From NCBI GenBank assembly GCA_937892395.1, contig CALAGJ010000064.1, forward strand, positions 1-17,575: 17,575 nucleotides of DNA. The letters are read 5' to 3'. Below are positions 7,410 to 14,422 of the stretch, piece by piece. Under the pieces are notes generated by a model, which did no database searches, had not been told where the DNA came from, and was given only the letters and a program-made list of their open reading frames with translations. Both the position numbers and the translations under genes were made by a program. The stretch's first letter is position 1, and each line of letters opens with the position of its first letter. Origin of the DNA: an uncultured Parafilimonas sp. Its GTDB lineage: Bacteria; Bacteroidota; Bacteroidia; Chitinophagales; Chitinophagaceae.

Positions 7410-7437
7410 CATACAGCATGCTACTATATCAGTGTCA

Positions 7438-8033
7438 GGAAATGAACCCGTTACAATTTGTAACAGTTTGAAAATGCTTGCCCCGATGGAAAATGCGAAT
7501 AACCGACGTTGCCGATACCGAACAAATTTTCCGCCTGATCCAATCAATACCAAGCCCCAAAGCAGAGCCTTTTAAAATTTGGGTGGCACAGGTAACCTCA
7601 GAACGATTGGACGAAATGTAAGACCCAGAACTAACTATTGATAGGGCTTTAGAGCAATATTTCCAATTGGGTTATTCTGAAAACTGGATAAATCAACGGC
7701 TGAAAAGCATTGAAATACGAAAAGAATTAACAGAAGAATGGTAAAGAAGATGATTAAAAGAAGGACCGCAATTTGATACACTTACAGATACAATTACCAA
7801 AGCATGGGCAGGCAAGACCACCAAAGAATAAAGATATTTCGCAAGCAGCAAACCCAAAAGGCTTTAAAGCAAGCAAAAAAGTAGCAGCTCAAGGTGGTAA
7901 TGTAGCTAAAGTGGCTATAAAAGAGTTAAAAGTAAAAACTGGTAAAAAAGTAGTAACAGGATTAAATACTAAATTTATTTTACCCGAAACCAAAGTAACA
8001 AAAAAGCTAAACCCAAAGAAGCCTAAAATGTAA
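7438..8033 (+). pseudogene. Degraded Bro-N/phage antirepressor family gene
   Basis: Two frames together give a protein of the Bro-N/antirepressor (DinD-like) family found in many Bacteroidota genomes. GNEPVTICNSLKML (from 7438) is followed after frameshifts by TDVADTEQIFRLIQSIPSPK and PFKIWVAQVTSERLDEM, then DPELTIDRALEQYFQLGYSE, WINQRLKSIEIRKELTEEW, LKEGPQFDTLTDTITKAWAG and KTTKE. After a frame change at about 7826 comes DISQAANPKGFKASKKVAAQ, GGNVAKVAIKELK and TGKKVVTGLN to the stop at 8033. In-frame stops lie at 7619-7621, 7742-7744, 7751-7753 and 7829-7831. Compared with my memory of intact relatives, the N-terminal Bro-N half is missing and about 30 residues are deleted at the frame change. 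The open frame at 7773-8033 is only its tail, not a real gene. Intact members are linked to prophage regulation or the DNA-damage response; this copy is dead. Confidence 0.88.
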
Positions 8034-8449
8034 TGAGCAGCTATTCTATTTTTTTCAAATTAAAATCGAACCGAGTTTTCATTTTGCATAAAAGCGAAAT
8101 GTGGCAATGGCTATACGTTGTTCAGCAACGCCGGGTCATGAAAAGTGCAGTGTTGTATAGATGGTTTAGTACAACTATTTTGGACATTTTTAGCAATGTA
8201 GTTGTATTTCATACCAACTAATCATTGCCCGAAGGGCTACAAAATAATTCCTCAAAATTTAATCCCGATTTTTAAGTTTACTTTGAAAATGGAAATGCAA
8301 TATTGACAACTTCTTTAGGTCAATTATTTGTTGAAGGGGAATGATCTGATTGAATTGTTCATAAAAGATAATATCTCACACACTTCTGTTTAAGATTATA
8401 TTTCATTTGCAAAATAGTTGGCTTATAAGGAGGGTAAAATTTGTTTCAT
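8034..8449. other. Intergenic region after the pseudogene
   Basis: About 415 nt. The only long frame (8033-8221, plus, 62 codons) matches nothing I know and begins inside the stop of the dead gene, so I do not call it. An inverted copy of the REP core lies at 8221-8240. Otherwise the stretch is AT-rich and featureless up to the rpoD terminator. Confidence 0.5.
8221..8240 (-). repeat. REP-like core, copy D (inverted)
   Basis: The complement reads GTAGCCCTTCGGGCAATGAT, the same core as copies A and B but in the opposite orientation and on the other side of the pseudogene. Confidence 0.6.
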
Positions 8450-8476
8450 AAAAAACCCCGACCAAAGCCGGGGTTT
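8450..8476 (-). terminator. Rho-independent terminator of rpoD
   Basis: AAACCCCG (8453-8460) pairs with CGGGGTTT (8469-8476) around an 8-nt loop. On the minus strand the stem is followed by a T-run (complement of 8450-8455). It starts 8 nt past the rpoD stop. Confidence 0.9.
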
Positions 8477-8483
8477 AAATTTT

Positions 8484-9341
8484 TTATCCTAAGTAAGATT
8501 TGAGTGCACCGCTGTATCTTGCTTTCTGGAGCCGTTTGATGGCTCTTTCTTTGATTTGGCGGATACGCTCTTTTGTTAAATCATACTTTACACCAATTTG
8601 CTCAATGGTATTTCCGGTTTCTCCATCAAGGCCGAAATAGGCATTTACAATTTCTGCTTCTCTCGGACTAAGGCTTTTTAAAACCCTGCGAATTTCTTCA
8701 CGGAGGCTATCCTTCATTACATCATCGTCTGTGTCGTCGGAGCCTTCTAATAAATCGCCCATAGCCACGTCTTCTGCCTCGTGAACCGGAGCGTCTAAGG
8801 AGGTGTGGCGTGTGTTACTCTGAAAAATGTTGTTGATTTCTGTTTCACTCATTTCCAGAATGTCTGCCAGCTCCTCTGTGCTTGGTTCTCTTTCGTGCTC
8901 TTGCTCAAAAGCCATATAGGCTTTGTTTGCTCTGTTGTAGGTGCCAATTTTGTTTTGAGGCAAGCGGACTAATCTGCCCTGCTCTGCCAACGCCTGCAGG
9001 ATGGACTGGCGAATCCACCATACGGCGTATGAGATGAATTTGAATCCCTTTGTTTCATCGAAACGCTGGGCTGCTTTTATCAAACCGAGGTTTCCCTCGT
9101 TGATTAGATCGCTAAGTGAAAGGCCTTGGTGTTGGTACTGCTTAGCTACAGATACCACAAAACGAAGGTTGGCCTGCACCAGTTTGTCTAAGGCTCGCTG
9201 ATCGCCCATCTTGATTCGCTGTGCCAGTGTTGTTTCCTCTTCGGGAGTGATCATCGAAATCTTAGAGATTTCTTGCAGATACTTTTCTACGGCTTGTGAA
9301 TCACGATTGGTGATCTGGGTTGCAATTTTTAACTGCCTCAT
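8484..9341 (-). CDS. rpoD: Primary RNA polymerase sigma factor RpoD/SigA
   Basis: A 285-aa sigma-70 factor, the short primary form typical of Bacteroidota, without region 1.1. Regions in order: 1.2 (about 15-48, DSQAVEKYLQEISKISMITP), 2.1-2.4 (about 50-120, with NLRFVVSVAKQY, the DLINEGNLGLIKAAQRFD core-binding helix and FISYAVWWIRQSI for -10 melting), region 3 (about 128-205) and region 4 (about 215-280). The region 4 helix-turn-helix (TIEQIGVKYDLTKERIRQIK, 245-264) contacts the -33 box. A factor of this type should read the TTTG-N19-TAnnTTTG promoters seen elsewhere in the window. It is a single-gene unit with its own -7 box and terminator, and a leader of about 90 nt. Confidence 0.97.
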   Translation of the reverse strand: MRQLKIATQITNRDSQAVEKYLQEISKISMITPEEETTLAQRIKMGDQRALDKLVQANLRFVVSVAKQYQHQGLSLSDLINEGNLGLIKAAQRFDETKGFKFISYAVWWIRQSILQALAEQGRLVRLPQNKIGTYNRANKAYMAFEQEHEREPSTEELADILEMSETEINNIFQSNTRHTSLDAPVHEAEDVAMGDLLEGSDDTDDDVMKDSLREEIRRVLKSLSPREAEIVNAYFGLDGETGNTIEQIGVKYDLTKERIRQIKERAIKRLQKARYSGALKSYLG

Positions 9342-9438
9342 ATTCTATAATTACTGTTTCAAAACGTGTATATAAACAAAATTGTTGCCTGTATGGCTGT
9401 CTTAAAATTCGGATATCAAATTTTTAAGAAAACGGCGC

Positions 9439-9446
9439 CAAAAGTA
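9439..9446 (-). promoter_or_regulatory. -7 promoter box of rpoD
   Basis: Minus-strand TACTTTTG, the same 8-mer as in the rRNA proximal and rpsL promoters. It lies 97 nt before the rpoD start. No clear TTTG at 19-21 nt upstream, only T-rich sequence. Confidence 0.5.
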
Positions 9447-9520
9447 TATATAATTTTTTTGTAAATGAAAAGCTTTTTCTCCATATTTGTTTGACTATGC
9501 ATTTATAAAGGCTATTTTCC

Positions 9521-9997
9521 ATGGAATCATTGAACAAATTTTTAAGCACTAAGCTGAAATATGTACTGATTTTGTTTACAATTTTGCTTTGTACATCATT
9601 TGCCCATAGGGCATTAGACCCTATAGAGCATACTTGGGCAAATCAGGAAAACACGGGTCATATTCAGATTTATAAAGCAACTGATGGAAAATTTTATGGC
9701 AAATTGGTATGGCTCAGTGAGCCAATTGATGAAGAAACAAAAAAACCAAAATTGGATAAAATGAATCCGGATGCCACTTTAAAAAGTAAACCTGTGCTCA
9801 ACTTAGTGATGATAAAAGGTTACGAAAAAAACAACAGCAATCCAAACCTATATGAACATGGCACCATTTACGACCCCAAAAATGGAAAAACATATTGTGG
9901 GAAAATGACATTGGAAGGAAAGAAGATGAAATTGCGTGGTTTTATATGTGGGCTTAGCTTACTGGGGCGTAGTGAAACATGGACAATAATTAACTAA
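9521..9997 (+). CDS. DUF2147 family exported protein
   Basis: A 158-aa protein. Residues about 11-28 (KLKYVLILFTILLCTSFA) are a signal peptide or N-terminal membrane segment after a basic start. The rest fits DUF2147: a TWANQENTGHIQIYK strand pair, then GKFYGKLVWLSEP (about 56-68), a spacer of charged residues, LVMIKGYEK, YEHGTIYDPKNGKTYCGKM (about 111-129) and the closing LRGFICGLSLLGRSETW. This compact beta-barrel-like family is common in Bacteroidota and Proteobacteria and has no established activity. The first ATG is used because the next Met comes far inside the domain. It lies 7 nt before the next gene and probably shares its transcript. Confidence 0.85.
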   Translation: MESLNKFLSTKLKYVLILFTILLCTSFAHRALDPIEHTWANQENTGHIQIYKATDGKFYGKLVWLSEPIDEETKKPKLDKMNPDATLKSKPVLNLVMIKGYEKNNSNPNLYEHGTIYDPKNGKTYCGKMTLEGKKMKLRGFICGLSLLGRSETWTIIN

Positions 9998-10004
9998 ATA
10001 TTAC

Positions 10005-10418
10005 ATGAAATATTTTTATCATATTTTATTTATCGTGTGCTGTCTGTCGTGCAAATCCAATGACGCTGAAAAAAAATCCTATGAAGCACAAAAAATAAAT
10101 ATTGCTGAAAAGGAAGAAAAGGATGCACTCGATTTTATTGTTGTAAAAGGAGAATCAAAGAAGCATATACTTGGTCGTACGGTTGTGAGGGGAACGCTTC
10201 AAAATAATGCATCGCTATGTAGTTATAAAAATTGCAGGGTCAAACAAATTGCTTTTGCAAATAATAAACAAGTAGAAGAACATGAGGATATCATTGAATT
10301 AGTGATTACACCAGGGGCAACAGTCGATTTTAAAACAAGATATAAATTACCAAAGGGTACCGATAGTGTAGCACTTTCAATTATGAAAGTGGAACTGGCT
10401 GAATGTAATGCTGAATGA
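10005..10418 (+). CDS. Small putative lipoprotein, unknown function
   Basis: A 137-aa protein I do not recognise. Residues 1-15 are hydrophobic and end in LSC at Cys16, a plausible though imperfect lipobox (Cys12 and Cys13 lie nearby), so it is probably lipid-anchored. A charged Lys/Glu-rich linker (about 17-42) leads into a small beta-rich domain (about 43-137). The pattern VRGTLQNNASLCSYKNCRVKQ, then VTPGATVDFKTRYKLPKG resembles a single Ig-like or FN3-like sandwich; that is a guess from strand pattern. It follows the DUF2147 gene by 7 nt, suggesting joint expression. Confidence 0.7.
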   Translation: MKYFYHILFIVCCLSCKSNDAEKKSYEAQKINIAEKEEKDALDFIVVKGESKKHILGRTVVRGTLQNNASLCSYKNCRVKQIAFANNKQVEEHEDIIELVITPGATVDFKTRYKLPKGTDSVALSIMKVELAECNAE

Positions 10419-10435
10419 TTTTATGCTATTTTTAT

Positions 10436-10456
10436 AATTCTATTCGCATTAGAATT
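10436..10456 (+). terminator. Weak AT-rich hairpin after the lipoprotein gene
   Basis: A perfect 7-bp inverted repeat AATTCTA/TAGAATT with a 7-nt loop, 18 nt past the stop at 10418. It has low GC and no real T-run, so it is at best a weak terminator. Confidence 0.25.
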
Positions 10457-10584
10457 TCTAAATATATTGACATTAATCGTTTTGAACTTAGTAGCTGTAT
10501 TGCACCGATTCGATACATTACGCTACAACAAGTTATTTGATTTTCACTTTGGTGGTATCAAGAGAAATTAACACTAATATAGAT

Positions 10585-12246
10585 TTAATAAAAGCAAAAC
10601 CTATCACCATCAAAAAGACCTTTATCACTCAATTTAATATGTGGTATTACTAACAATGCCATGAAACTTAGCGTCATAAAAGGTGCCCTGAGTTTGCTGC
10701 CAGATGCTTTTGCTTTTTGATCTAAATGTATGTAAGCCTCAGCCACCTGCCATGCATCTTCATTAGACATAAGCCCGGCCACGGGCAATGGTAATATTGT
10801 TGTTACCATTTTTTCATTTTCAACACAAGCATGGCTTAATCCACCTCTTGATTGTATAACTGCATCAATGGCCGCAAACAATGTATCATCATCAGTACCC
10901 ACTGCTACTATATTGTGACTATCATGTGCTACTGTAGATGCAAGTGCTGCATGCCGAAGACCAAAATTTTTGACGAGGGCAATAGATGGCGCTTTTGATG
11001 CATACCTGTTTACAACAACCAATTTGAGTATATCTTGATCTGGATCAGTTATTATTTCACCATTCTGAATATTGGGGCTTATCCATTCTACTCCTGTAAT
11101 TAGTTGCCCATCTTCTGCCACGATGATGGGAAGTTTTTTTTCTGATATGGGAGCAGTAGATACTACATAGCGCAATTGATTTTTTGCGAATACTATATGC
11201 GCAAATCTGTTGATGGTGTCTGCTTTTGGACTTGACAGGAGACTGATTCCATCTTGAGCCACACATACTCCTTTTATAAAAACTTGTTGTATATCAAAGG
11301 ACACCGGATTGTTAATGATGATGAAATCTGCTGAGTCATTTGGCCGTAATAACCCTACGGGTAATGAATAATGTAGAGCAGGAATTATACAAGCTGCCCT
11401 AAGCACTTTAAATAAATCTATTCCAACCGCCACAGCCCTTTTGCAAAGTAGATTGATATGGCCCTCTAATAAACTATCGGGGTGCTTATCATCACTGCAA
11501 AACATCATTTGATTTGGATAATCATGTAAGAGTGGAATCAATGCATCAAAGTTTCGAGCTGCACTTCCTTCTCTAATAATAATCTTCATACCATGATGAA
11601 GTTTATCTAAAGCCTCCTCCATTGTAAAACATTCATGATCCGTGGAAATAGTTATCGATTCTCTTCCTGCATAAATATATTTTTTTGTGTCGGCACCTCT
11701 TAATCCGGGTGCATGCCCATCAATTGGTTTACCTATTTCTATGGCAGCTTCTATTTTCTGATATACTGATGCGTCATTGTAAAGAACTCCAGGAAAGTTC
11801 ATCATTTCGCTCAAGTACCAAATATCATTTTGCTGTAATAATAATTTTGTATCGCTGGGCGAAATAGCAGCACCAGCTGTTTCGTATATGGTAGCAGGCA
11901 CACAGGATGGTGCTCCAAAAAAGAAATAAAAATTTGTTGTAGCAGCATCATCAATCATATACTGCACACCAGGCACCCCACATACATTGGCAATTTCATG
12001 TGGATCACTTACAGTTGCTATGGTACCATGGAGTACTGCCATTCGTGCAAACTGAGATGGAGTAAGCAAACTACTTTCAATATGAATATGACTATCAATA
12101 AAACCTGGCAGGATATAAGAAGCATCAGCAAGAACAGTATCAGATATTTGCTCTACAGAATGAATTTTTGTGTCTTCCACCAAGAGCTTACCATAGAAAA
12201 TGTTTTGATTAAAAATATCTATAATATTTCCATAAAATTCTTGCAT
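10585..12246 (-). CDS. ade: Adenine deaminase
   Basis: A 553-aa amidohydrolase-superfamily enzyme of the bacterial Ade type, which hydrolyses adenine to hypoxanthine and ammonia in purine salvage; cytoplasmic. Metal-site motifs are in order: DSHIHIES (51-58, His53 and His55), SDPHE (80-84), LSEMMNFPGV (145-154, Glu147), DGHAPG (176-181, His178), STDHE (201-205, His204) and SDDKH (251-255, Asp252). The C-terminal Ade domain carries VAHDSHNIVAVG and the GG-L block typical of this family and not of adenosine deaminase or other amidohydrolases. Length is in the usual range (about 540-600). No signal peptide. It is convergent with the lipoprotein pair and divergent from the peptidase, so likely transcribed alone. 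I see no purine riboswitch in its leader. Confidence 0.95.
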   Translation of the reverse strand: MQEFYGNIIDIFNQNIFYGKLLVEDTKIHSVEQISDTVLADASYILPGFIDSHIHIESSLLTPSQFARMAVLHGTIATVSDPHEIANVCGVPGVQYMIDDAATTNFYFFFGAPSCVPATIYETAGAAISPSDTKLLLQQNDIWYLSEMMNFPGVLYNDASVYQKIEAAIEIGKPIDGHAPGLRGADTKKYIYAGRESITISTDHECFTMEEALDKLHHGMKIIIREGSAARNFDALIPLLHDYPNQMMFCSDDKHPDSLLEGHINLLCKRAVAVGIDLFKVLRAACIIPALHYSLPVGLLRPNDSADFIIINNPVSFDIQQVFIKGVCVAQDGISLLSSPKADTINRFAHIVFAKNQLRYVVSTAPISEKKLPIIVAEDGQLITGVEWISPNIQNGEIITDPDQDILKLVVVNRYASKAPSIALVKNFGLRHAALASTVAHDSHNIVAVGTDDDTLFAAIDAVIQSRGGLSHACVENEKMVTTILPLPVAGLMSNEDAWQVAEAYIHLDQKAKASGSKLRAPFMTLSFMALLVIPHIKLSDKGLFDGDRFCFY

Positions 12247-12485
12247 TTCTGTATTGATTGTAGGTGCAAAATAGGTTTTTACAAAAATATATTTTACGCT
12301 TTTTTGATGATTAAAACTTGAATTATTAAATAAGATTGTTTAAAAGCAAATTAAAACATGATCGTAGAGCAAAAGCATGACAGCATACTCATAAAATCAT
12401 ACTTTTTTGAATGGATGATTATTACATTTCGGTTTACATTTTTTCCATGTCATCATATTACCCTTTTAATAATACCGCATTTTCC

Positions 12486-12493
12486 TATTTTTG
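12486..12493 (+). promoter_or_regulatory. -7 promoter box of the M14 peptidase gene
   Basis: TATTTTTG fits TAnnTTTG; upstream at the -33 distance is only TTTT (12464-12467). Transcription would start near 12500, which favours ATG 12526 over ATG 12502 as the start codon. Confidence 0.45.
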
Positions 12494-12525
12494 AAAATTA
12501 AATGCACTATAAAAAAAACAGAAAA

Positions 12526-14127
12526 ATGAAGACACTCAAATCAATTGGTATCATGTTATTGCTGATGGCCATCACCAATTTGGCCTTTAGTCAGCAACAA
12601 AAGTATTACCGAGTAAAAATTTACACCGGGGCAAATACTTTAGCACAACTTTCATCACTTGGCGTTACAATTGACCATGGTGATGTAGAAGAAAGAAAAC
12701 ATTTTATATCAGAGTTTTCGGAAGCGGAATTAGCACTGATAAAAAAATCAGGAGCAAAGTATGAAGTGCTTATTGAAGATATGAGCAACTGGTATCAGCT
12801 ACGCAATAAGGGCGTGGTGGGCCAAGAAGATATTTCTCAATCCAAACAAGCAGCCGATTGCAATTTTACCACCCCTTCAAATTTTACATTAGGATCTATG
12901 GGTGGATTTTACACTTATGATGAAATGCTTGCTGTGCTTGATAATATGCGTACTAAATTTCCATCACTCATAACTAGAAAAAAAGTTGTTTCAAATACTA
13001 TAAAAACAACAGAAGGCAGTCCATTATATATTGTAAAGATATCTGACAATCCCGGCAAAACTGAATCCGAAACAAAGGTTTTATACACTGCATTACACCA
13101 TGCACGTGAGCCAATGTCTGCTATGCAACTCATCACGTATATGTGGTATTTACTTGAAAATTATAATACCAATGCAGATGTAAAAAATATTGTAGATAAT
13201 GCTGAATTATATTTTATTCCGTGTGTAAATCCGGATGGATATATTTATAATCAAACCACAAACCCAAATGGTGGAGGCATGTGGCGCAAAAATAGAAGCA
13301 ATAATACTGGCGGTACTAAAGGTGTTGATTTAAACAGAAATTATGGATATGAATGGGGATATGATAACATTGGCTCTTCTAACCAAAGTTCTTCTGATAC
13401 TTATCGTGGTCCATCAGCTTTTTCAGAGCCTGAAACACAATGCATCAAGCAGCTTTGCCAAAGAATGAAGTTTACTGCCGCAATTAATAACCACAGCTAT
13501 AGTAATCTTCTGATATATCCTTGGGGTTACAAACCCAATTTTACAACACCAGATCAAGCTGTATTTGCTGCATGGAGTGCTGACATGACAGAGTGTAACA
13601 ATTTTCAAGCAGGTACACCTAATCAAACCGTAGGATATACGGCCAATGGTTCATCAGATGATTGGATGTATGGGGAGCAAACTGAAAAGCCTAAGATTAT
13701 TGCATTTTCACCTGAAACAGGTTCTTTATTGGATGGATTTTGGCCGGCAAAAACAAAAATTGAAAGCCTCTCCAAAAAAAATCTTGATATGAATCTGTCA
13801 TTTGCAAGACAAGCAATAAACAGTACAAAAAAAGATGCAGAAAAAAATACAACCATTGCAAAAATCACTACATCAATATCTCCAAACCCAGTACACAGTA
13901 TGGCTGTAGTACATTACAAATTGCCCATTGAAAAAGCAACTACAATTTCAGATGGCAAAATTGAAATTTATAATTTTACTGGTATGGTTATAAAGCAGAT
14001 TGCATTGTCACAAACTGGCAGCACAGTTCAAATTAATCTTAATGATTTAAAAGATGGAGTTTATTATTATCGAGTTTTTATCGATAACTTTTCATCTGAT
14101 TTGCAGCAGTTGCAAGTAGTTCATTAA
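12526..14127 (+). CDS. Secreted M14 zinc carboxypeptidase with T9SS sorting domain
   Basis: A 533-aa protein from ATG 12526; an upstream in-frame ATG at 12502 would add 8 residues. I prefer 12526 because it gives a compact signal peptide (MKTLKSIGIMLLLMAITNLAFS) and an A-rich leader, while 12502 would sit almost on the predicted transcription start. Counting from 12502, zinc ligands are His200 and Glu203 (HHAREP) and His331 (NNHSY). The substrate-binding arginine is in DLNRNYG (Arg279) and the catalytic glutamate in FSPETG (Glu405). All M14 active-site residues are thus present. Residues 456-541 form a Por/type A sorting domain (SISPNPVHSMAVVHY, then GVYYYRVF), which directs export by the type IX system to the cell surface or medium. 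Residues about 30-115 look like a propeptide or N-terminal domain. It probably degrades extracellular peptides. Confidence 0.93.
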   Translation: MKTLKSIGIMLLLMAITNLAFSQQQKYYRVKIYTGANTLAQLSSLGVTIDHGDVEERKHFISEFSEAELALIKKSGAKYEVLIEDMSNWYQLRNKGVVGQEDISQSKQAADCNFTTPSNFTLGSMGGFYTYDEMLAVLDNMRTKFPSLITRKKVVSNTIKTTEGSPLYIVKISDNPGKTESETKVLYTALHHAREPMSAMQLITYMWYLLENYNTNADVKNIVDNAELYFIPCVNPDGYIYNQTTNPNGGGMWRKNRSNNTGGTKGVDLNRNYGYEWGYDNIGSSNQSSSDTYRGPSAFSEPETQCIKQLCQRMKFTAAINNHSYSNLLIYPWGYKPNFTTPDQAVFAAWSADMTECNNFQAGTPNQTVGYTANGSSDDWMYGEQTEKPKIIAFSPETGSLLDGFWPAKTKIESLSKKNLDMNLSFARQAINSTKKDAEKNTTIAKITTSISPNPVHSMAVVHYKLPIEKATTISDGKIEIYNFTGMVIKQIALSQTGSTVQINLNDLKDGVYYYRVFIDNFSSDLQQLQVVH

Positions 14128-14147
14128 AATAGCACATCCTTGATATT

Positions 14148-14177
14148 AAAAGCCGCTTTGTTAAAGCGGCTTTTATA
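14148..14177 (+). terminator. Rho-independent terminator of the M14 peptidase gene
   Basis: A perfect 12-bp stem (AAAAGCCGCTTT with AAAGCGGCTTTT) around a 3-nt loop, ending in T-rich sequence, 20 nt past the stop. Confidence 0.92.
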
Positions 14178-14371
14178 TTTAGCCCAATTTGTTGATGAGT
14201 ACTACTAACTGCGGCGAAAATGCTGTGTTGCTTTGAATTTTACTCAAAGCTAAATAGCTTATTGTTTCATAATAAATCAGCTCAAATGCACTGCCATACA
14301 GTATTTCAATTATTCCTAAAAGTGTAACTACAATTTTTGCTTATGCCATCATGTAGATTATTAACAAAAAC

Positions 14372-14398
14372 AAAAAAGCCTCCAAAAGAGGAGGCTTT
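14372..14398 (-). terminator. Rho-independent terminator of the PpiD-like gene
   Basis: AAAGCCTCC (14375-14383) pairs with GGAGGCTTT (14390-14398) around a 6-nt loop. The minus strand continues into a T-run. It lies 25 nt past the stop of the gene at 14423. The roughly 195 nt between this and the previous terminator holds nothing I can recognise. Confidence 0.9.
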
Positions 14399-14422
14399 AA
14401 AAACTTATTTGAAATTGATTGA

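Noticed and set aside
7317..7553. Minus-strand 78-codon frame
   Set aside because: It is the antisense shadow of the repeat copy C and the Bro-N pseudogene, whose plus-strand homology is clear.
8033..8221. Plus-strand 62-codon frame overlapping the end of the pseudogene
   Set aside because: No recognisable domain, aromatic-rich chance composition, and its start overlaps the stop codon of a dead gene.
9486..9520. Promoter TTTG-N19-TATTTTCC just before the DUF2147 gene
   Set aside because: The -7 box misses two of the conserved bases and would put the transcript start at or past the ATG at 9521.
12247..12501. Purine riboswitch upstream of adenine deaminase
   Set aside because: I looked for the conserved purine-aptamer core in the leader on the minus strand and saw none; the region is AT-rich without a three-way junction pattern.
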